Below are positions 47,344 through 57,615 of a DNA stretch of 64,000 bases, piece after piece. Both the position numbers and the translations under genes were made by a program. The notes below the pieces were generated by a model that did no database searches, had not been told where the DNA came from, and saw only the letters and a list, made by a program, of their open reading frames with translations. This DNA is from Ophioceras dolichostomum (lineage: Eukaryota; Ascomycota; Sordariomycetes; Magnaporthales; Ophioceraceae): the NCBI GenBank assembly GCA_003049485.1, contig PYST01000136.1, positions 33,258 to 97,257 of the forward strand. Reading direction: 5' to 3'. Within the stretch, counting starts at the first letter, position 1. Each line of letters begins with the position of its first letter.

Positions 47344-48158
47344 TTCCCCGTCAGTTTGCCCTCGGAAAAGGGCTGCCAAAAAAAACCAGGTGAGATTTGA
47401 AAGTACGGGCTAGCAGTGATGTGGCACTACTTGGCTCTGATGGCAATGAGGGACAAAGAAACAAGGAAGCGAGTCGCAGCGACAAGAACGTCAACAGCGT
47501 CAACGGCAGCCACATGCGTGATGCCGTCTTTCGAAGGGGGACCAAGCGATAGCGATGCTCATCACGAGCTCCAAGGCCGGTCGGTGGGTTCAACGAGAGC
47601 AGGCAGCAGGGTGCTCTGTATCAGTGGCCACTGGCCAGTAGATTCGCCCTAGCCGATTCGGGAGGCCTGGTGGGATGACATGGTCGTCGAGCTCCTACTT
47701 CGCCGGTAGCTATCCCTCGAGGGTCGAGGGTCGATGGTCAATGGCCGAGGAGAGAAGTGGAGCGCGACTGATCTGACAGCTGAGAATGCATCGTTCATTC
47801 AACTAGTCTGATTGGGCAGGAGGTGCATCATTCGGCACAAATATTAGGCAGGATGGGGACGTCGATGCGACTCTGTGGCTCGCGTCGTCCACGGAGACAG
47901 CGAAGACAGTGCCGGAAAGCCGGGAGCCTTCACAGTGCGAGTTGGGTGCCAAAACAGGGAGAGGGATGGCAACTCGCCCGGGGACGCGGGTGCCAAGTGA
48001 TGGAAAGGAGGTAAAAGAAGACGCTTGTCGGAATGGCCTTCCATTCATCCCCAGCATGCCAGTCACATCTCGCATTGGGAACAAAGAAGAAGCTGCCCGA
48101 ACAACATTCCAGAAAGAGAAGAAGAAATAAAAGGGAAAGTCGCAATCCAGGAGCGAAC
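47344..48158. other. Shared divergent promoter, NLR-like gene / 349-aa gene
   Basis: 815 bp between two start codons pointing away from each other. A hydrophobic minus-strand frame (about 47510-47430, MWLPLTLLTFLSLRL) followed by a T-run and GGCAG acceptor could be an extra 5' exon of the NLR-like gene. Otherwise no coding signal. Confidence 0.5.
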
Positions 48159-49274
48159 ATGGACGACTCGGAGCTGTGGGTGAGCGACGAGGACGAGCAA
48201 TGGGGAGAGGATGACGACGAGGCGGCTGACGCTGAAGATCCCGCCCTCTTCTTCACACTTGAGATGGAGAGGCAAGGCCAACAAGGAGGTATGCAAACGC
48301 TTGCTTGATTGATCTCCCTCGCCTCGCCCTCACCGGTCAGTGCTGCTCAGCCAGATGATCTAAAAAAGAATCTGCGTCGTCGTCGTCACACAGGGTACCA
48401 CGTCTACAACCTCGGCAAGATTCAGCGCAAGGAATGGTCCGGGTATGAGTCAGGCTCGAAGAAGAAGCCCGCCTTCAGGGTGAGCTGCAAGACCAAGGCG
48501 ATCGTTCACGGGACGCTGGATCCGAAGTCCGGACAGCGGGCCACTCTGTTTGTGCACGACTTCTCCTTCTTCTCGTACCGGTCCACGCGCATCAAGTCGG
48601 CCGAGATCATGTTCAACTTCATGCCCAAGGAAGGGAGCGACAGCACCGGGCCGACGGTCAAGGCCCTCGCGCCGTACGCGACGCACATGATGATGTGGAC
48701 GCCCGAGACCGACGAACGCACGCGCACTTGGGAGGTCTCGGGCGACGCGAAACCCCCAGGCGGCGTCGGCGGCCTCGGGGCCAAGGCGGGTGGCGAGGGC
48801 AAGATCACCAAGACGACGACGCACGCGGCCGAGGTGACGGGCGACAACCCGTTCGACGACATGGGCAACTACTGCGTCGCGCGGTGGGACCTGCAGGAGA
48901 ACAATTCGCAGGAGAACGGCATCGTCAGGCAGCTGCGGACATGCGTGCTGGTGACCCGCAACGACGACGCGGTGTTCGCCTGCGCGCCCTTCGTCAAGGC
49001 GACGCCCAACTTCAGCACCTGGGTCGGCGACATCTTCTCGACGCGGCCAAAGGACGAGCCGGTCCTGCTGGACCCGTCGTACGAGCCGTACAACGAGCTC
49101 GAGGGCGTCGTCATCGACCCGAACAACCTGGGCGCCGTGGACATGAACTACATTTGGGACTGCACCTTCCGCGGCGTGTTCGGCGGCGCGCTGAAGGACT
49201 CGCGCTCGCGCGTCGAGGTGAAGATCACGAGTGATGGCAGCGTCGAAAAGGTCGACGAGATCAATCAAGCTTGA
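48159..49274 (+). CDS. Uncharacterised fungal protein, acidic N-terminus and beta-rich core (349 aa)
   Basis: Exons 48159-48288 and 48355-49274 give 349 aa. The 66-bp intron (GTATGC...CAGCCAG) is placed by phase; a different acceptor six or so bases away is possible only with a non-GT donor. The first 43 residues are strongly acidic (MDDSELWVSDEDEQWGEDDD). The core alternates strand-like segments: YHVYNLGKI, SCKTKAIVHGTL, LFVHDFSFF, RIKSAEIMFNFMP, ALAPYATHMMMW, a Gly-rich linker, YCVARWDLQENN, RQLRTCVLVTRNDDAVFACA, PVLLDPSYEPYN and NNLGAVDMNY. This order matches, from memory, a widespread but unnamed family in Sordariomycetes. No signal peptide, membrane helix or enzyme motif is visible. It is head to head with the NLR-like gene and lies upstream of the subtilase gene, which makes it a candidate partner. 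Function unknown. Confidence 0.78.
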
Positions 49275-50676
49275 CGATGTCGAAGATGTGCACGTCAAGG
49301 TTTACGAGATGCCGCTGCCGCCGGTTCTTCTGTGGGGTGTGGAACTGAGGGGGCAGGATTGGGCAGTCGAGGGGATCATTGAAGTGGGGCCTGTAACTTA
49401 CCCACCTCTTCCGCCAGACTCAAGAATCCCACGACCTTCCATTTGCTTTATTCCGTAGCTTTAAACCCAAATCTAGTGTATTTGCTCTCAAAACGCGTCT
49501 ATACATGCGTCCAATTCTCAATATCTACCTAGCTACTACGTGGCCATAGCCAGCCAGCATCAAGACCAGATTCGGAGCCGCCCTCACACATTTCGAACAC
49601 GGACCAAACTCAGCCCACAGAAACGTGCCTCGTCCCAACCACAGAGTGCATAACAAATGGCATTTACCAGAGAGGTACCTCCTTGAGCCTCATTGAGAAC
49701 CTGCCCCTCCCGTCTCCCCTCCCGTCGTCTCCCCTCTTCGACGGACATCTCGATGCGGCTAAGGGAAGTAGGTACCCACATTCCTCCAAGCAGGAGCTTA
49801 TACAGTGCGAGCGCACCTCCCCTTTTTACAGTCCAGACGATGACTTGCACTGGGCTGCGCACTGAGCAGGACGACGGACAACACCTCCGGTCTGGACGAG
49901 CTGGATGGACACGTCTACCCATCCACTCGGGTCTTTCGATCAATATGGCCTGGGCTCGACGCTCGGTGCTTCTCTACGGACGTACCGAGACCCCATCACA
50001 CCCCCCTTTCCCTCCGACTGGACCACAGGAAAGGGTAACTGCGGGGACGGAGGTCACGGAGTGATGTCTTGGGTTCTTTGGCGGCGGCAAGCGGCCCTTC
50101 CAGCCCTACCACCCCAAACTGGGGACATCGACGTAGCCCCGACCGTAAGCTTAGCTCGTGAGGGGAAGACGAGGGGGCGGTTGGGTTGATGCCGATTGCC
50201 GGCGTGGCATTTGAGCCCCAAACACAATGCGTAAGCGCCCATCGTGGTTGACAGGCAGGTTGTGGGAAGTATTCGTATTGTTTCCTCAATCTCTCTCGGT
50301 CTCTTCCTCTCCCTGCTAATTCTCTCTCTAGTTATACCTACCTGACCCATCCGCCACTCCGCCTCTCTGCTGCCCTGTCAGGTTGTCGCTATATCTCTCA
50401 GACTCCCTGCTTCCTATATCGGTCTAACTACCTCTACCCGCCTGTTTCTCTAATTACCTCCATCCTACCTACCCACCAAATCCCCCACATCCCAAATGAG
50501 AAAGAATCCTACAGCCTGTTTTGAACTGTCGTTGCTCTATCCTAGTGTCCTAGTGCATGAAGCCGACTGGGCTGTGTGGCTTCGCACCAGACGGACCTTT
50601 GTTTGCCCCTACCACATCAACATCATCATCCCTGAGTACAAGTGTCATTGAACATTGATCACAGGCATCGTTAGTC
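49275..50676. other. Intergenic, pyrimidine-rich leader of next gene
   Basis: 1.4 kb without a supported gene. Positions 50280-50480 are very C/T-rich, typical of a fungal promoter or long 5' UTR upstream of the gene at 50677. Confidence 0.55.
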
Positions 50677-53600
50677 ATGGCAGAATATGGGCCGCCAATT
50701 GCGCCTCACTGGTACCACGACGAGGACGGCTTTGACAATGATGATGACATTATCCAGGATGATGACCCCGGGCCGGCAGACTTGAAGCCTTTGAGCCAGC
50801 GAGCCGATAGCGCGCCGGCTTTGCCGCTGGTGAAGAGTCCCGAAGAGTTGTGGGCAGAACTGCCGCTGGACGTCCAGTTCAGAAATGTCATGGAGGCATT
50901 GGATGATGGTGAACAGGAGGGTTTGGAGGCTCGCTGGAAGGCGGTCGAGGAATGGAAGAAGATCAGCTTGACGGCAACCGACAGGAGGGACAAGCAGACG
51001 CCGACGCTCCTCCACATAATGGCCAAAAAGTTCGACGACTTCAAGGAATTCTCCGTCCTGACTTTGCAGACAGTGGTTAAGTACCTGCTGGATCAGCAAT
51101 ACGGAATGGACGGCGTTCTCGTTGCCCATGAAAACTCAGCGTTGGAGGATCAGCATGGCCGCACCCGCTCTATTTCCCCAGGCGTCCCAACACATTCTAT
51201 ACCCAAGGAGATCCCACTCCTCAAAGTTGCCATGGAGTTCCGCAAGGACGACTTCATCAAGCTCATCCTCGACTGCTGGCCGAAAGGCTTTCCCCACCTC
51301 CTAGAACAGAAGGATGAAGACGACATGAACTGCATCCACCGCATATTCGACACTACCCGCATCCCGCTCTCGGTCGATCCCGAGAGCCAGGACATCAGGA
51401 AGGAGACCAGGAACCTCACGAAAGACCGTGCGCCCAAGTTCGTCCCGGCGGCCAGGCCGGCCGCGCTCGCCGCCAGAGACAGGGAAGGGAACACGCCCAT
51501 CCACTACGCCATGGACGCCGTGCAGTGTAGGGGCAGAATGGACGACTACGTCGAGCTGGTCAAGTGGATGGTGCTGTCGGCTGACAAGGTCATGAGGCAC
51601 AACGAAACAAACGACAGAGGCGAGTCGCCGTTCCTCTACTGCAAACGCACCATGAAGGAGGAACGGCAGCGCATCCAGCAGGAGAAGGAGCGGCAGGAGA
51701 GGGAAAGACAAGAGAGAGAGATAAAACGACAGTTACAACTGCGACAACAGCAGCAGTTGCAGCAGTTGCAGCAGCAACAGCAACAGCAGAGGCAACAGCA
51801 GAGACAACAACAGCAACAACAACAGCCGCTAGATCAGTCGCAACTGCTCACTCCCTCTTTGGGTCCTGTGGCGTCCGTTGACGTTACGCCTGAGCAAGTC
51901 CAGGCGAAGATATTCATGCGCTTTCAGGCTCTGAAGGCCAAGAACACAACGCCGGCTAGCTCGGAAGAGTTGAGGAAGTTGATCGAGCTGATGGCCGGGG
52001 ATATCACACAGCAGCGAAGGTGGTACCAGGAGCAGCAGGAGCAGGAGCGGTGGCCCCAACATCAACCTGCCGCCCAGCCCCAACAGCAGCAGCAGGTGTT
52101 GGCAGCGTGGAGTGGCTGGAACGCATCGGTGGGTACCATCGATCCGACTGCCTATCCGAACGCCGTACAAGGCGTTCCAAAGCCCCTGCCCTTCTCCTTT
52201 CCCCGACCTGGGGAGCGAGACGATGCCACCACAGCCAGAGCAGCAGGAGGCCGAGACAGGTCCAGGTCTCCAGAACAAACGCCACGACTCCGCCGCCAGT
52301 CCACCATGACAGGGACGAGGAGCGAGTCTTCACCGGCAGGCTCGACTGCCGGCGCCGGCGGCGGCCTCGACGCGGGTTCAGCTGACGCCAGAGCCATGCC
52401 ACCGCCTCCCACGCCGGTGGTTCACAACAAACCGGCGTCGGTTCGTGGGGGCGGCGACGAGCTGAACGAGAAACAGCGGTACAACATGTCCCAGCAGCAT
52501 CATCAACAACAGCCACAGCAGCAACAACAGCAGCAACAACAAGAGCGGCGGCAACTGCAACAGCGGCAGCAGGCCCTGCAGAGTCGACAGGCGCCAAAGG
52601 ACCAAGAGAAAGGGTCGAGGCGCCAGGTGTCCGTGTCCATGAACCAGCTCCTCGAGTTCCTGCGAGTGCACTACATCCGCACCCGGTCCGATCTCGTGGC
52701 GCGGGAGCTCATCTACGGCAGGGACACGCCGCCGATGAACCTTTATTTTGACGCTTCAGGGCTGCACGGGCTGCCGGCCACCAAGATCACCGAGCTGATC
52801 GGCCGCATGTCGTCATCGCTCGGCGGGTTCAGCGACACGCTGTCGTACGTCTATCTGCCCATCGTCCAGCGCAGCAACAGCAGCACCGATTCCGCCAAGC
52901 CAGGCGTGGGTACTAGTGGTGGCACTAGTGCTACAGGTACTACGGGTGGTGGCGGGCCCAACCCGCCGAAGAAGAGCTACCAAACGAGGAAGCCGCTTAA
53001 CCGGGCGGCGGCGGCCGGCGAGGAGTCGACGAGGTCGGCCAAAAAGACCAACAACCCGCCCAATCCGAACCCTGGCCGAGACTCGCTGGTTTGCGTGTTC
53101 CAAAAACTTTACGACGTCGGCGTGCGCAAGATTTTGCGCCTCATAGTGGAGGATCGCGACTCCGTGCCGCACTCCGACACGGCCATCGAGACGGCCCTGC
53201 AGGGTAGAGACTGGCTGCAATCGGAGACCAGTAGCAATAGTAATGCTCGGCCCATTTCTATAGAGGTTTGGTGAGTTCAAGCCATCGCCAGCACCAGCAC
53301 TAGCGCCTAGTTTCATCGTATCCTCTTTCCGCGTACATGGCCCATTCGTTTCTGTCTTTCCTGCCAGCCAGCTTACTGCTTACCCCCTGGCCGTCGGCAA
53401 CCGATCCATGTCACCATCAAACAGGGACTGGAAGAGGCCCGACCTGAGCGCAGATGTCATCTGCTTTGCCGCGCCGGCGGCGAAGACGGTGAATCTGTAC
53501 TGGGGCGGGAACCAGATGGTGCTGCGCGGCTGGGCGAGTCCCAAGGGCATCCCTCAGTTCCTACAGTCGGAGGAGCAGAGCCTCGAAGAGATCCACCTGC

Positions 53601-55129
53601 ACGCCACACCGGGGCTTGAGTCGACCGAGCGCATGGAGCGGCTTGTTGAGAACTTCAAGACGGAGATCGCCACTCTTACCGGCGTGAAGGTCAAAGAGCA
53701 CTACCACATATCCGGGCTGCAGCCCACGCCGTCGCCCCACGATGAGGGCGCGGATCCCACCAGCGCCCGCAGCGGCGGCCACCAGCAGGAGTGGGTGATC
53801 ACAATGGAGAAGTTCCGGCTCGCGCTCATCTCGATCCACAGCGACATATACAAGTCGGCCGCAGCCGCGGCCACAAACGGAACCCAAGTGCCCGCCATAC
53901 CCCCGCCGGTACCCATCGAGAGGGTCAGGGTGGCGCTGATCGACGACGGCGTAGACGTGAGCAGCTTAGACATGTACAACGACGTCGTCCAGGTCACGGG
54001 CCAGAGCTTCTACCCGGCGGCGGGCGAGTCGGTCGAGCGGCCGTGGTACATCTCCAACAACACACACGGCACCATCATGGCCAAGATGATCCTGCGCATC
54101 AACCCGTGGGTCGAGCTGCACGCCCTGAGGCTGCACGACAGCCAGACCGCCGAGGGGATCCGCACCATCTACGCCGACAGCGCCGCGAAGGCCATCCGTG
54201 GTGCGTTGGCTCTGAACGTCACCATCATCTCCATATCCTGGTCTGTGAAGCAGAAGCTGGGCGACGGCACCGGTGCGGGAGGCGGAGGAGGTGTTGGCGG
54301 CGTTGTTGGCGGAGCTGGCGGCGGCCGCTCCAACCTAGTCGCCGGCAGCAACACGCTGGGCATACCGGGAATACCGGGCCTACCAGGTACGCAATCGGCG
54401 ATGACCTCGCCGCCGTTGCAGTCGCCTTCCAAAGACCCGATCACGTCACAGCTGTCGCCCGAAGACCTGGCCCTGAACGAGCTCAGGTCCGCCATCGACG
54501 AAGCTGTTTCAAGGGGGACGCTCATATTCTGCTCGGCGAACGACAACCAGCAGACCAGCACGCTCGACACGCTGCCGTACCAGCGCGCGTCCAACCATGC
54601 GTTCCGCATCGGGGCGGCGTCCGGGTACGGCGACCGCGACCCCAAGACCGAGGCGCCGCGCAAGATCAACTACTTCTTCCCCGGCGACCAGGTGGCGGAG
54701 CACTGGAACACGCGGGCGGTGGGCTCCAAGTCGGACAAGTACCACGACGGCTCGTCGGTGGCGACGGCTCTGGCCGCCGGGTTCGCGTCCGTGATCATCT
54801 ACAGCGCGATCCTACTACGCGAGCACTACTCGATCCACCGGGCCACCTGGCGCGAGAGCTGGGAGGACTTCGGCTACCTCTCCGACGCGCTGCGGCAGCG
54901 CGAGAACATGCGCAAGGCCTTCGACACTATCGGCGTCGAGGACGGCGACTGGGAGGAGAACAACAAGAAGTTCCTGCCCGTGTGGTCTGTCTTCGGTCCC
55001 GCCACCGCCAACATGAGCGAGAACAAGGGTAGTCGCAAGTGGGAGGAGCTGGACAGGCTGGTGAGGCTGCTGACGAGACAGATCCCGCCTCGGCCGAGAC
55101 AGGGGGCGATGAAGCCTGAGAGCCCATGA
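50677..55129 (+). CDS. Ankyrin-like / Q-rich / subtilase (S8) protein
   Basis: Exons 50677-53270 and 53425-55129 give 1432 aa. The intron (GTGAGT...AAACAG) restores SIEVWDWKRPDLSADV. The acidic N-terminus is followed by helical ankyrin-like segments (TPTLLHIMAKKF, PLLKVAMEFRKDDFIKLIL, GNTPIHYAMDAV). Then comes a coiled-coil and poly-Gln region (about 325-390), a Pro/Ser-rich linker with a second Gln run (about 600-650), and a short helical module. The C-terminal domain is a peptidase S8: Asp in ALIDDGVD (about 1038), His in NNTHGTIMA (about 1079), an oxyanion-type Asn in CSANDN and Ser in DGSSVATALAAG (about 1309), so the triad looks complete. There is no signal peptide, so it is cytosolic. 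Cytosolic fungal subtilases with ankyrin-type regions are known in regulated cell death (e.g. HET-Q2 in Podospora). The target here is unknown; see findings. Confidence 0.88.
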
Positions 55130-56058
55130 AGAGGAGAGATTTATGGGGACAATGAAAGAGGGGTAACCACCTAGTATGTAAACGTATGTAGACAAATAGG
55201 AAATAGGGATAGTATAGTAATTAGGCAAATCTGTAGGTACTGTGTCAAGAGGAACTATCGCCTGAGCGATTTCAATTAGGAGGGTAGAGTGTATCGGAGG
55301 GTAATGCCAACCAACAACACCTGTAGCGAACATCAGCCCCGTCGAGCCTGTAAATAGGTACGTGACAAGCAGAAGCATCGAGACTATGTCCACCCATCCA
55401 TTGTCCAATCCATTCCCCCATTGGCCCTCCTCCCATTGCTTCCTATCCGATGAAATCCAAAACATAGGTACCTAGATCAGAGACACGAAATGAGACAAAA
55501 CGATAGCCTATAGGAGAAGAAATAGACCAAGAAAAGCGGAAGTTCCCGAGAGATACAGACACAAACGCCAGCCCAATGCTCTCGAGGAGAGTCGCAAATG
55601 AAACGAGAGAAGACGCGACTGCTCAGAACAATAGAAGAAAGGGCGAACGACGAGATCAACGAGAAAAAAAAGACTGCAATCATCAGACACAACAAAACAG
55701 CAACCATCAGCGAACGTCGTGGGTATCCTCTTTCTCTCTCCCCTCCTGAATTTTTCCACCACGGAACATTCTTTTAGCGACCCCTTTCCCCGAGAACGAA
55801 GCGAACGAGAAAGAAAGACCAAGTAAATCCTGAGACGCCAAAAGAAGAAAAATATGCCCACGAGAAGTGGGGGGAGGGGGAAGAAGAACGAGGACAAAAA
55901 GGAAATCCCCGCCTAGGCCGAACCACACCACCGTCCTAGGCCGAACCACACCACCGTGTAGCTCTGTCGCCCTGTAGCTTACTAGCCCCTGCCAAACCCA
56001 AACAATAAGTACCTAGGGGCCCCAACACAACCAGGCCACGGCCGCAGAAACCGCCCGC
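55130..56058. other. Convergent 3' flanks
   Basis: Between the 3' ends of the subtilase gene and the minus-strand Gly/Tyr-rich gene. Purine-rich on the plus strand at 55480-55890. Contains a 23-bp perfect tandem duplication. No gene supported. Confidence 0.55.
55912..55957. repeat. Perfect 23-bp tandem duplication
   Basis: CCTAGGCCGAACCACACC plus five bases (55912-55934), repeated exactly at 55935-55957, close to the 3' end of the minus-strand gene at 56059. Confidence 0.9.
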
Positions 56059-57615
56059 TCAATCAGGATTAGCGATGAACAGCCGGCCTGCCGCGCCCGT
56101 CAGCGTCATAGTGCGCTCATCAACGCTCCCCCTCCTCTTCAGCTCGTCCACGTTCTTCCTCGCGCTGTTCTTCTCCCGCTGCTGCTGCGCCAGCGCCGCG
56201 CTCCTGCTCGCCGCGCCACCAGACCCGCCCGGACCGCCCAGATCGGCAACCACGTCGGCCCTCTCGCCGCTGCTGCCAGACCCGATACTGTCGGCCTTCT
56301 TGTGTGTGGTGGTGGTGATGATGGTGGTGGTGGTGTCTACGGTCGCCGTCTCGTCGTCGACGGGGCCCAGCACCGGGTTCGCTGACCCATACGACGCCAG
56401 CCCCAGACCGGCCATGACGCGCCCGTCAGGGGCGCCGCCGCTGTTGTCGACGAGGCTGCCCGACCGCTCCGGCGTGTCGCCCGGCGAGCGGCGCGTACCG
56501 CTGCCGGCAGCAAAGCCCTGGCTGCCGAGCGAGCCGAGCCTTCCCGACGTCCTGTACGCGAGTCCGCCACCGCCACCCTGGGTGGGCGTGCTGCCCCCGC
56601 CCTGGACCCTCCGTCCGGAGGCGGTACTCGACCTCCCCGACGAGCCCGTGCGCCGATGATGCGCTATCCGGCTCTGCGCCGGCAGCCCCGCCGCCGCAGC
56701 CGCAGCCGCAGTAGCAGCAGCCGCGACAACACCGTCCTCGTCGTCGCTGTCCTCGCCCTCGACCTCCGTGGCGCTCAGCCTGAGCGGTACGCCCGCCACG
56801 CCCGCGTAGTTGCTATCGGGCGAGTACCCCACCACGCCCGGCTTGCCGTGGTGGCGTATCTTTGCCGCGACCTTGCCACCCGCCGAGCTGAGGCCCGTGG
56901 CGGTGCGGCCGCCGGGCACCGCGCCCCCCGAAGCAGTGTACAGCGAGCCGCCGGCCGCCGAGGAGGCCGCGCCGCCCAGCCCGCCCGCGGGGCCGATCAC
57001 CTCGAGGTGCGCGCGCATGCGGGCCGCGCGCTGGGCGGCCGCCATGCGCGGGTCTTCTGGCTGGGCGCGGTCGGACCAGACGGTGGCTTTTTGCTTACGG
57101 AGGAGCGCCACGTACGAGGTCGACGAGTAGCTGGACCCGGACCCGCCGCCGCCGCCGCCGGTGCTGCCGGTCGCGGAGTGGTTCGAGCCGCTGCGGTGCA
57201 GGTCTGTGGTGGGCGAGGTGCGGTATGCTGCCGGCGGGACCATCCCGGAGGAGGAGACGGAGTTGAAGGTGTTCACGCTGGGGGAGCGGCGGTTGGGGAC
57301 CATGCCGCCACCGTTGGGGTAACCGCCGCCGGGATATCCGCTGCTGGGGTAGCCGCCGCCGGAGTAGCCGCCAGAGGGATAGCCACCGCCGGAGTAGCCA
57401 CCGCCAGAGTAGCCACCGCTGGGGTAGCCGGCGCCGGGGTATTGGGCCATCGTCATCGGTTGTTGTTGTGGTGGAAGATTCATTTGCATCTGCATCGTCA
57501 TCGTCGGCTGTTGAATCTGCATGGGGAAGGTATTCGAGGAGGTTGTTCGTGTGCGGGAGTGCGTGTAGATCGGCTCGAGGGGACGTTGCCGTCCGCTCAT
57601 ATGGGGTTCGAGCAT
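56059..57615 (-). CDS. Conserved fungal Gly/Tyr/Ser-rich protein
   Basis: One exon, 518 aa; an ATG five codons later (57600, MSGRQRPL) is equally possible. Met/Gln-rich start (about 30-55), then about ten GYPSGG/GYSGGG units (60-105). An ordered patch near residue 173 (RKQKATVWSDRAQPEDPR) is followed by a basic helical stretch (MAAAQRAARMRAHLEVIG). The rest is low-complexity Gly, Ser, Thr and Ala with an acidic EGEDSDDEDG and a C-terminal Lys/Arg helix (QQQREKNSARKNVDELKRR). No signal peptide, membrane segment or catalytic motif. I believe the RKQKATVW patch is conserved among filamentous ascomycetes, but know no function. The Gly/Tyr repeats suggest a disordered, possibly phase-separating or wall-associated protein. 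Confidence 0.75.
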   Translation of the reverse strand: MLEPHMSGRQRPLEPIYTHSRTRTTSSNTFPMQIQQPTMTMQMQMNLPPQQQPMTMAQYPGAGYPSGGYSGGGYSGGGYPSGGYSGGGYPSSGYPGGGYPNGGGMVPNRRSPSVNTFNSVSSSGMVPPAAYRTSPTTDLHRSGSNHSATGSTGGGGGGSGSSYSSTSYVALLRKQKATVWSDRAQPEDPRMAAAQRAARMRAHLEVIGPAGGLGGAASSAAGGSLYTASGGAVPGGRTATGLSSAGGKVAAKIRHHGKPGVVGYSPDSNYAGVAGVPLRLSATEVEGEDSDDEDGVVAAAATAAAAAAAGLPAQSRIAHHRRTGSSGRSSTASGRRVQGGGSTPTQGGGGGLAYRTSGRLGSLGSQGFAAGSGTRRSPGDTPERSGSLVDNSGGAPDGRVMAGLGLASYGSANPVLGPVDDETATVDTTTTIITTTTHKKADSIGSGSSGERADVVADLGGPGGSGGAASRSAALAQQQREKNSARKNVDELKRRGSVDERTMTLTGAAGRLFIANPD

